Part shown: positions 1 through 5,219 of the stretch, in pieces
Numbering within the stretch: position 1 is the stretch's first letter
How the letters are laid out: each line of letters starts with the position of its first letter
Assembly: GCA_029054965.1 (NCBI GenBank)
Contig: JAIDEF010000059.1
Location: 1 to 6,512, forward strand
Length of the DNA stretch: 6,512 nt
Origin: Eubacterium sp.
Lineage (GTDB): Bacteria > Bacillota > Clostridia > Oscillospirales > Acutalibacteraceae
Direction of reading: 5' to 3'
Notes under the pieces: generated by a model
Seen by the model: the letters and a program-made list of their open reading frames with translations, nothing else
Told to the model about the DNA's origin: nothing
Databases searched by the model: none
Made by a program: the position numbers and the translations under genes

Positions 1-1
1 T

Positions 2-17
2 GTCAATACATATTGAC
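2..17. repeat. Perfect inverted repeat at the left edge
   Basis: Half-sites GTCAATA (2-8) and TATTGAC (11-17) are perfect reverse complements separated by CA. The left arm, with base 1, reads TTGACA on the minus strand, and the right arm runs into TTGACT (13-18) on the plus strand. It can therefore be read either as an operator or as two back-to-back -35 hexamers of divergent promoters. No good -10 follows TTGACT at the right distance (36-41 is TTTATT), and the minus-strand -10 would be outside the window. Confidence 0.35.
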
Positions 18-54
18 TTTGGAGTTTTTTGAATTTTTATTCACAAAATATATA

Positions 55-83
55 TTGATAATACTATTTATATGTAGTATAAT
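55..83 (+). promoter_or_regulatory. Sigma-A-type promoter of the membrane protein gene
   Basis: The -35 is TTGATA (55-60) and the -10 is a perfect TATAAT (78-83), with a 17-bp spacer. The start of transcription is expected near 90, giving an untranslated leader of about 23 nt before the ATG at 113. Repeats of ATACTA/TAGTAT overlap the spacer, the -10 and the probable start site. Confidence 0.8.
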
Positions 84-96
84 TGAAATACTATTT
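60..96. repeat. Operator-like ATACTA repeats around the promoter
   Basis: The 10-mer AATACTATTT occurs exactly twice, at 60-69 and 87-96. Between them lies TAGTAT (75-80), the reverse complement of ATACTA. The arrangement TAGTAT-N7-ATACTA (75-93) is an inverted repeat covering the -10 box and the expected transcription start, a classic repressor position. A second pairing, ATACTA (61-66) with TAGTAT (75-80), fills the -35/-10 spacer. The region is very AT-rich, so chance similarity is possible. I cannot name a regulator. Confidence 0.4.
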
Positions 97-97
97 T

Positions 98-105
98 AAA
101 GGAGA
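98..105 (+). promoter_or_regulatory. Ribosome binding site deciding the start at 113
   Basis: AAAGGAGA sits 7 nt upstream of the ATG at 113. An in-frame TTG at 83 lies inside the -10 box (78-83) and upstream of the expected transcript start, so it cannot be the start codon. Confidence 0.85.
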
Positions 106-112
106 TTTGATT

Positions 113-1972
113 ATGGACAATAAACAAATTCCAAAAATGGATTATGATGCCGATGAGGTAATCAATGAATTCAAGGAAAAAATAAAATGGCCCAAGGGTG
201 AAGAGATTGAGGCAGTAGTTAAGCCTGACAAGGTGCCGCTGCGTGTGTTGATTTCGTTATTAATAACACTTGTGGGCGGGGGAATAGCATATTATATGAT
301 GCTTCCTGCTCTTAATATTCATGATACTCAGTTTTATATGTTCATCGTTTTGCTTGTTGCAATTTTTGTTGCTTCATTTGCATTTGTGTGCAAGGCAAAT
401 AAAAAGGTTGAGCGTAAGGAGTATGTTAAGAAAAAGTCGCTTGTGCCGTTAATTATAGTGGGCGTTGTGCTTGTTGTTATGGCAGTGGGCTGGGTAACCG
501 GTATTACACTGTTCAGAGCAGGCAGCTACAGTCAGCTTATGACTATCGAAAACGGTAATTTTGAATCAGATTTTGAAGAAATCAGTTATGACAAGGTACC
601 GAGAGTTGATGCTGACAGAGCTTATACCCTTGCAGACCAGCAGCTCGGTTCACTGAGCGAGTATAAGAGCCAGTATGTTGTTTCTGCAAATTCAACCCAG
701 ATTAACTATAAGAATACACCTGTAAGAGTTTCTTATCTTGAGTATGCTGATGTGTTCAAGTGGGTTAACAACACAAAAAATGGTTTGCCTGCATATATGA
801 TAACAGACCTTGTAACTCAAAAGGTTACAGCAATTAACTGTGTTGAGCAGTTCGGAGAGGGTATTAAATATTCGCCTACTGAGCTGTTTAATGAGAAATT
901 GATTCGTCATCTGCGTTTTCAGTATCCTACAATGCTGTTTGATACTCCTAATTTTGAGATAGATGATAATCAGCATCCATACTGGATTACTGCTGTTCTT
1001 GACAAGACAATCGGTCTTTTCGGCGGTACCGATGTTAAGGGTGTAATTATTACAGATGCCCTTAACGGTGAAAGTAACTATTATGATATTGAACAGGTTA
1101 AGACAGATACTTCACTTAACTGGATTGATGTTGTTTACAGTGAGGCTCTTCTGATTGAGCAGTATAACTACTACGGAAAGCTGCAGAACGGCTTCTGGAA
1201 CTCAATTATTTTCCAGAATGATGTTAATATTGCTTCCGACGGCAGCGGTAATATTGCAATGAATGATGACGTTTGGGTGTACACTGGTGTAACCTCATCA
1301 GAGTCTGACGCTTCTAATTTCGGTTTCATTTTATGTAATCAGAGAACAAAGGAAACAAAGTATTATCCTAATGCAGGTGCTATGGAGAATGCAGCTCAGA
1401 AATCTGCGGAGGATGCAGTTCTGAACTACGGCTATCGTGCAACCTTCCCGATTCTTCTTGGCATAGATGACAATCCGACTTACTTTATGTCGCTTTATGG
1501 TACAGGTAATACAGTAAAGGGCTATGCTTTTGTAAGTCTTGAGGATAAAACTGTAGTAGGCACAGGCCTTCTTGATGTGGCAAAGAGTGATGCAAGGGCA
1601 CTTAACAGTGCACTTGAAAGCTATATTGATGCTCTTAAGGAGAAGGGTGTAGCGGATGATGTTGATAAGAACGATGTTATTGTTGATGCGGATAAAATAG
1701 ACAGTGCCGATAATAATGACAATACAGATTCCCAGACTCCGCCGCCGGCTCCTTCAACAGATGGCAATAAGGTTACAGGAGAGGTAACAGATATTAAGTC
1801 ATCGGTTAATGACGGAAACACTGTTTACTATTTGCAGATTAACGGCAAGTATTATTACATCAAGGTGACTGATGCTATGGAGGTACTGCTGATTAATAAG
1901 GGTGATACGGTTACAGTTGAATTTGAAAAGTCAAATGATACCTTCATTCCTGCAACATCAGTTACAAGATAA
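113..1972 (+). CDS. Membrane-anchored protein of unknown function, large extracellular region
   Basis: This is a 619-residue protein whose family I do not recognise. Three hydrophobic spans are visible, at about residues 43-64, 74-93 and 110-134. Lys/Arg-rich stretches before span 1 and between spans 2 and 3 (about 94-109) predict a cytoplasmic N-terminus and place the remaining ~480 residues outside the cell. There is no signal peptidase or lipobox site. The outer part is rich in Tyr, Asn and Asp, and it holds four similar strand-turn-strand segments near residues 227-241, 308-326, 403-420 and 468-485. They have the form hydrophobic strand, polar D/N/T/E-x-K/G turn, then strand, and two begin with VKG. 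The pattern recalls PepSY-type repeats, but that is inference. An Asp/Asn-rich and Pro linker (about 515-551, with TPPPAPS) leads to a compact beta-rich domain (552-619) that could be OB-like. The gene is transcribed alone, between its own promoter and terminator. A sensor, envelope or protease-associated role is only speculation. Confidence 0.9.
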   Translation: MDNKQIPKMDYDADEVINEFKEKIKWPKGEEIEAVVKPDKVPLRVLISLLITLVGGGIAYYMMLPALNIHDTQFYMFIVLLVAIFVASFAFVCKANKKVERKEYVKKKSLVPLIIVGVVLVVMAVGWVTGITLFRAGSYSQLMTIENGNFESDFEEISYDKVPRVDADRAYTLADQQLGSLSEYKSQYVVSANSTQINYKNTPVRVSYLEYADVFKWVNNTKNGLPAYMITDLVTQKVTAINCVEQFGEGIKYSPTELFNEKLIRHLRFQYPTMLFDTPNFEIDDNQHPYWITAVLDKTIGLFGGTDVKGVIITDALNGESNYYDIEQVKTDTSLNWIDVVYSEALLIEQYNYYGKLQNGFWNSIIFQNDVNIASDGSGNIAMNDDVWVYTGVTSSESDASNFGFILCNQRTKETKYYPNAGAMENAAQKSAEDAVLNYGYRATFPILLGIDDNPTYFMSLYGTGNTVKGYAFVSLEDKTVVGTGLLDVAKSDARALNSALESYIDALKEKGVADDVDKNDVIVDADKIDSADNNDNTDSQTPPPAPSTDGNKVTGEVTDIKSSVNDGNTVYYLQINGKYYYIKVTDAMEVLLINKGDTVTVEFEKSNDTFIPATSVTR

Positions 1973-1984
1973 AATCATAACTTT

Positions 1985-2019
1985 AAAGACGAGTGTTTTG
2001 GACACTCGTCTTTTATTTT
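1985..2019 (+). terminator. Rho-independent terminator after the membrane protein gene
   Basis: GACGAGTGT (1988-1996) pairs perfectly with ACACTCGTC (2002-2010) around a TTTGG loop. Three A-T pairs extend the stem to 12 bp (1985-1996 with 2002-2013), and the tract TTTTATTTT (2011-2019) follows. It begins 12 nt after the stop codon and separates this gene from pyk. Confidence 0.93.
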
Positions 2020-2048
2020 GATATAAATAAATCTTAATATATTTATTG

Positions 2049-2076
2049 TTGCAATTTGATTATTTTGTGGTATCAT
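2049..2076 (+). promoter_or_regulatory. Probable promoter of the pyk-GNAT-mltG operon
   Basis: The -35 is TTGCAA (2049-2054) and the -10 is TATCAT (2071-2076), with a 16-bp spacer and an extended -10 TGG (2068-2070). The predicted transcript starts near 2083, giving a 5' untranslated region of about 58 nt. I see no strong hairpin in that leader. The pyk ribosome binding site is GGAG (2130-2133), 8 nt before the ATG. Confidence 0.6.
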
Positions 2077-2141
2077 AACAATGGGGTAGATTTGATTATG
2101 TTTTACAATCATTTTACTCAATAAACTATGGAGCATTTTGT

Positions 2142-3575
2142 ATGAAAACTAAAAAAACAAAAATTATCTGCACTATGGGTCCTGCAACCGATGACCCAAA
2201 GGTGCTTGAAAAAATGATTAAAGCAGGTATGAATGTTGCGAGATTTAATTTCAGTCATGGTTCATATGAGGACCACGAAAAAAGACTTAATGAGGTAATT
2301 GAGGTAAGAAATAAGCTCAATCAGCCAATTGCAACTTTGCTTGATACAAAAGGACCTGAAATCAGACTTGGTGATTTTGAAAATCCCGAGGGTGCGGTTA
2401 TAAGCTCAGGAGATAAGTATACGCTTACAACAATACCATGTATGGGCAATGAAAAAAAGTGTTATATAAATTATGAGGGACTGCCTGCTGATGTAAGTGT
2501 CGGCACAACAATTTTGATTAATGATGGTCTTATCTCAATGAGGGTTGAAAAGGTTAACGGCACAGATATTAACTGTGTGGTTATTGATGGTGGTCTTCTT
2601 ACTAATCATAAGGGTGTTAATGTGCCGAATGTTGAACTGAAGATGCCCTATCTTTCATCAAGAGATATGGCCGATTTGCAGTTTGGTGCCAATCACGACT
2701 TTGACTTTGTTGCAGCTTCATTTGTAAGAAGTGCAACAGATGTAACAATTCTGCGTAACTATGTTGAGGCTATCGGCTGGAAGAATGTTAAAATAATTTC
2801 TAAAATTGAAAATGAGCAGGGCGTAAAGAATATTGATGAAATTATCAGAGTGTCCGACGGAATAATGGTGGCACGTGGTGATATGGGCGTTGAGATTGAT
2901 TTTCAGCGTATTCCTGCTATTCAGAAGATGATTATTCATAAGGTTTATGATGCGGGCAAAATTGTTGTAACAGCAACACAGATGCTTGAATCTATGATAA
3001 ATAATCCAAGACCTACAAGAGCTGAAATTACTGATGTTGCAAATGCTATTTATGACGGTACAAGTGCAATAATGCTTTCGGGTGAAAGTGCCGTAGGAAA
3101 GCATCCTGTTGAGGCTGTTGAAACAATGACCTCAATTGCAAAGAATACAGAGGATGATATAGACTATATCAAGCGTTTCAATAATTTCTATCCGCAGAGT
3201 ATAGCAAAAGACACTACGTTGGCTATCAGTCACGCAACTGTTACTACATCTCACGATTTGAACGCATCTGCTATTATTACCGTAACCAAGAGCGGTACTA
3301 CTGCAAGATTGATTTCAAAGTTCAGACCTGCAACAAGTATCATTGGTGCTACGATTGATGAAAAAGTGTGGCGTCAGCTTAGTTTAAGCTGGGGTGTTAC
3401 GCCGATTAAATGTGAATTGAAAGATAATACTGACGAATTGTTTGACCATGCGGTTGAGGTGTCTCTGGCTGCTAACGCAGTTGAAAAGGGCGATATTGTT
3501 GTTATTACCGCAGGAATACCGCTTGGTATTTCAGGCACAACGAATATGCTGAAGGTACATCAGATTGAGGATTGA
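2142..3575 (+). CDS. pyk: Pyruvate kinase
   Basis: This cytoplasmic enzyme carries out the last step of glycolysis, phosphoenolpyruvate + ADP to pyruvate + ATP. The 477 residues match the standard A/B/C-domain enzyme. The C-terminal PEP-utiliser-like extension found in Bacillus-type enzymes of ~585 residues is absent. Visible motifs are the N-terminal TKIICTMGPA, the substrate loop RFNFSHG (34-40), LDTKGPEIR (67-75), the catalytic lysine segment ISKIENEQG with K221 and the metal ligand E223, and RGDMGVE with the second metal ligand D247. They are followed by TATQMLESM (277-285), the PRPTRAE segment (289-295), and the C-domain SGTTARLISKFRP and TAGIPLGISGTTN. Glu73 in GPE is the residue associated with K+-dependent pyruvate kinases; K+-independent enzymes carry Lys there. 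The ATG is preceded by GGAG at 8-nt spacing. It is the first gene of an apparent operon, and its last 11 nt overlap the next frame. Confidence 0.98.
   Translation: MKTKKTKIICTMGPATDDPKVLEKMIKAGMNVARFNFSHGSYEDHEKRLNEVIEVRNKLNQPIATLLDTKGPEIRLGDFENPEGAVISSGDKYTLTTIPCMGNEKKCYINYEGLPADVSVGTTILINDGLISMRVEKVNGTDINCVVIDGGLLTNHKGVNVPNVELKMPYLSSRDMADLQFGANHDFDFVAASFVRSATDVTILRNYVEAIGWKNVKIISKIENEQGVKNIDEIIRVSDGIMVARGDMGVEIDFQRIPAIQKMIIHKVYDAGKIVVTATQMLESMINNPRPTRAEITDVANAIYDGTSAIMLSGESAVGKHPVEAVETMTSIAKNTEDDIDYIKRFNNFYPQSIAKDTTLAISHATVTTSHDLNASAIITVTKSGTTARLISKFRPATSIIGATIDEKVWRQLSLSWGVTPIKCELKDNTDELFDHAVEVSLAANAVEKGDIVVITAGIPLGISGTTNMLKVHQIED
3551..3555 (+). promoter_or_regulatory. Ribosome binding site for the TTG-started GNAT gene
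   Basis: GAAGG inside the last codons of pyk lies 9 nt before the TTG at 3565. No in-frame ATG or GTG would preserve the conserved N-terminus, so this site and the TTG together define the start. The overlap with the pyk stop suggests translational coupling. Confidence 0.55.
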
Positions 3576-4017
3576 TTTTTTTGACAGCAGTGCTGCTGCG
3601 TTTGAAATCGTTAAGGCAATCCGCACCTGCGTTTTTACAAGTGAGCAGGGTGCAGATGCTGACAATGAGTTTGATGAATATGATAAAACAAGTCTTTTTG
3701 CACTGCTTTATGAGGGTGATAAGCCTGTTGGGACGGCAAGGATTGCCGAAACTGCAGCAGGTATTAAGATAGGCAGAATCGCAATTTTGAAAGAGTGCCG
3801 CGGAAAAGGCTATGGTGCAGACATAGTGAAGACTGTTACACAAAGGGCTTTTGATATGGGTGCTGATAAGGTGCTTGTTGATGCTCAGAATTATGCTGTA
3901 CCATTTTATGAAAAACTGGGTTTTAAAGTAATAGGTGCTGAAATAATTGACAGAGGACTTCCGCATTTACCTATGTGTGTGGACAAAGGAGAACATTATG
4001 GCAAAGAAGAAAAGTAA
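3565..4017 (+). CDS. GNAT-family N-acetyltransferase (YjcF/ElaA-like)
   Basis: This 150-residue protein is the usual length for a single GNAT domain and should transfer an acetyl group from acetyl-CoA to an amine; its substrate is unknown. The N-terminal AIRTCVFTSEQGADADNEFD (18-37) matches the IRxxVFxxEQ pattern of the YjcF/ElaA branch. Motif A, the pyrophosphate loop, is R79-G-K-G-Y-G84 after the strand IGRIAIL. The C-terminal part has FYEKLGF (114-120) and GLPHLPM (131-137), again typical of this branch. The start is taken as TTG at 3565, giving MRIDFFD; it overlaps the end of pyk by 11 nt and is preceded by GAAGG. The 3' end overlaps mltG by 20 nt, so the three genes are very likely co-transcribed and translationally coupled. 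Neither neighbour reveals the substrate. The family call is firm, but the precise function is open. Confidence 0.92.
   Translation: MRIDFFDSSAAAFEIVKAIRTCVFTSEQGADADNEFDEYDKTSLFALLYEGDKPVGTARIAETAAGIKIGRIAILKECRGKGYGADIVKTVTQRAFDMGADKVLVDAQNYAVPFYEKLGFKVIGAEIIDRGLPHLPMCVDKGEHYGKEEK
3985..3991 (+). promoter_or_regulatory. Ribosome binding site of mltG
   Basis: AAAGGAG lies 6 nt before the ATG at 3998, within the coding sequence of the GNAT gene. It selects 3998 over an upstream in-frame alternative at 3947. That alternative would add 17 residues in front of the Lys-rich start and membrane anchor, which MltG proteins lack. Confidence 0.85.
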
Positions 4018-5044
4018 GCTTTCATCATTAATTATAGCTGTTCTTGCTGTTATATTGGTTGCTGTTCTTGCTTTCGTTGGTTATAAATATGTGACCGATG
4101 AGATCGACGGTAACAGAAGACAGGAATCAGGCGGCGCGGTTAATATTACAAGTACATCTCAGTATGATGTAGGACAAGCCTTATTTGCGAATTCAATTAT
4201 TAACAGCGATACAATCTGGGATATGTGGATGAGTAAGCATTACCCTGATTTTGAATATATTCCCGGTGAATATGAGCTGAATGCTCAGATGAGTTATGAG
4301 GAAATTGCACAGAAGCTGAAAGCTCCTGATATTACGCATCAGTCTGTTTCCATCTGCATTCCGGAGGGATATGACGTTTTTAAAATCTCAACCACTCTTG
4401 AGGAAAATGGTGTGTGCAGTGCTGATGATTTTCTCAATGCCTGCAAGGATAAATCCAAATATGATTATTCATTCATTGCCGATATTCCTGACGGAGAAAC
4501 TGTTGCCTATCCTTTAGAGGGCTTTCTTTTCCCTGCAACCTATGATTTTGCCGAGAATATGCAGGCTTATGAGGTTGTTGATACAATGCTTGGTGCATTT
4601 GCCGACAGAATAAGCAGTAGCTGGAAGGCTTATTGTGAACAGAACAATATGACAATGTATGAGCTTGTGACTCTTGCCTCTGTTGTTGAAAAGGAAACAC
4701 TGGGTGAGGGTGTTGCACAGAAAATTGCTTCAGTATTCATCAACAGGCTTGATAAGGGACAGCAGCTCCAGAGCGATGTTACGATTGATTATGGCAATAA
4801 GCTGCGTGAGGCCGGATTTGCAGACGATGTTGTGACATCTTATAACACATATAAATGTGCAGCACTGCCAAGCGGACCTATCTGTAATCCCGGTGTTGCA
4901 AATATTGATGCGGTTGTAAATCACGCTGATACAGAATATTTCTATTTCTTCTCCTATAATAACGGTGCTGATTTCTACTTTACAGACGATTATAACGATT
5001 TCCAGGCACAGTGGGCTGTGCTTGGTAAAACCAATACTCAGTAA
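3998..5044 (+). CDS. mltG: Endolytic murein transglycosylase MltG (YceG-like)
   Basis: MltG is a membrane-anchored lytic transglycosylase that cleaves nascent glycan strands outside the cytoplasmic membrane and is thought to help set glycan length. The 348-residue protein has a basic N-terminus (AKKKSK), one membrane span (about 9-29), and a LysM-like region (about 70-110, including IPGEYELNAQMSYEEIAQKL). The YceG catalytic domain follows: SICIPEGYDVFKIS (118-131), YPLEGFLFPATYDF (171-184), ASVVEKET (227-234) with the expected catalytic Glu231, and ASVFINRLDKGQQLQSD (244-260). It ends with the YNTYKCAALPSGPICNPG stretch (282-299) and HADTEYFYFF (309-318). The length and order are normal for the family. 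The last motif, usually G-x-H-x-F with a later His, reads GADFYF and DYNDF here. The start overlaps the GNAT gene by 20 nt. No terminator follows; the infC promoter begins 8 nt after the stop. Confidence 0.96.
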   Translation: MAKKKSKLSSLIIAVLAVILVAVLAFVGYKYVTDEIDGNRRQESGGAVNITSTSQYDVGQALFANSIINSDTIWDMWMSKHYPDFEYIPGEYELNAQMSYEEIAQKLKAPDITHQSVSICIPEGYDVFKISTTLEENGVCSADDFLNACKDKSKYDYSFIADIPDGETVAYPLEGFLFPATYDFAENMQAYEVVDTMLGAFADRISSSWKAYCEQNNMTMYELVTLASVVEKETLGEGVAQKIASVFINRLDKGQQLQSDVTIDYGNKLREAGFADDVVTSYNTYKCAALPSGPICNPGVANIDAVVNHADTEYFYFFSYNNGADFYFTDDYNDFQAQWAVLGKTNTQ

Positions 5045-5052
5045 AATAATTC

Positions 5053-5081
5053 TTGACAAATGTGTTATTATGTGTTAATAT
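5053..5081 (+). promoter_or_regulatory. Strong promoter of the infC-rpmI-rplT operon
   Basis: The -35 is a perfect TTGACA (5053-5058), followed by a 17-bp spacer and the -10 TAATAT (5076-5081). The -10 is preceded by an extended TGT (5073-5075). The transcript should start near 5087-5089. This is the best promoter in the window, as expected for ribosomal protein genes. Confidence 0.9.
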
Positions 5082-5161
5082 ATCCACACAACAAAGAAGA
5101 ACGAACCCCGTTCTCCCCTTAAGTGTTAGCAAAAAGGGCAATATTACATTTGTAATTATTG

Positions 5162-5193
5162 AAGTGCGGGCGTTTTGCGTTCGCACTTATTTG
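5162..5193 (+). terminator. Attenuator-type terminator hairpin in the infC leader
   Basis: AAGTGCGGGCG (5162-5172) pairs with CGTTCGCACTT (5178-5188) through 11 continuous pairs, two of them G-U, around a TTTTG loop. It is followed by ATTTG (5189-5193). The U-tract is short and interrupted, which fits conditional rather than full termination. It lies 26 nt before the infC Shine-Dalgarno core. Confidence 0.7.
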
Positions 5194-5205
5194 TTACTAA
5201 TTTTT

Positions 5206-5213
5206 AAGAGGTG
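5206..5213 (+). promoter_or_regulatory. infC ribosome binding site fixing an AUC start
   Basis: AAGAGGTG contains GAGGTG (5208-5213), a perfect match to the 16S anti-Shine-Dalgarno. It stands six T residues before the ATC at 5220. The in-frame GTG at 5211 is part of this site, so it cannot be the start codon. Confidence 0.85.
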
Positions 5214-5219
5214 TTTTTT

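Larger units (their letters stand above)
5088..5219 (+). ncRNA. L20-type autoregulatory leader of infC-rpmI-rplT
   Basis: This structured ~130-nt 5' leader has the position and look of the Bacillota L20 leader, in which ribosomal protein L20 binds its own mRNA and promotes premature termination. Visible elements are hairpin AGAACG (5098-5103)/CGTTCT (5109-5114) with loop AACCC; CCCTT (5116-5120)/AAGGG (5134-5138); a weak hairpin ATTAC (5143-5147)/GTAAT (5152-5156); and a strong 11-bp hairpin (5162-5188). A long-range helix, 5118-5129 with 5197-5208, has 11 of 12 positions paired including two G-U. It would close around the two 3' hairpins and cover the first bases of the infC Shine-Dalgarno. 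TAAGTG (5120-5125) can instead pair with CACTTA (5184-5189), which excludes the strong hairpin. The family is recognised from context and the AAGUGCGGGC...GC...CGCACUU stem, not from a covariance search. Confidence 0.8.

Noticed and set aside
83..112. Upstream TTG start for the membrane protein gene
   Set aside because: The TTG overlaps the -10 box and precedes the likely transcript start. The ATG at 113 has an ideal AAAGGAGA.
2098..2145. Tiny leader frames before pyk (2098-2124 and 2128-2145, the latter ending ATGA with the pyk start)
   Set aside because: Neither has a proper ribosome binding site, the peptides show no regulatory codon run, and no attenuator structure follows. They are probably chance.
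2718..3104. Minus-strand open frame of 128 codons inside pyk
   Set aside because: It is antisense to the conserved catalytic region of pyruvate kinase, with low-complexity His/Cys/Asn composition. It is a shadow frame.
3585..3598. Hairpin CAGCA-GTGC-TGCTG at the start of the GNAT gene
   Set aside because: The stem is only 5 bp, with the T-run upstream rather than downstream. It is explained by Ser/Ala codons of the GNAT gene and is not a terminator between pyk and the GNAT gene.
3505..3966. Minus-strand open frame of 153 codons opposite the GNAT gene
   Set aside because: It runs antisense to a gene with clear GNAT motifs, and its translation is Cys/Ser/Ile-rich with no recognisable domain. 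I see no promoter or ribosome binding site for it.
3947..3997. Longer N-terminus for MltG
   Set aside because: The extra 17 residues are encoded within the GNAT gene and lack a ribosome binding site. The ATG at 3998 has AAAGGAG at 6 nt and gives a normal anchor.
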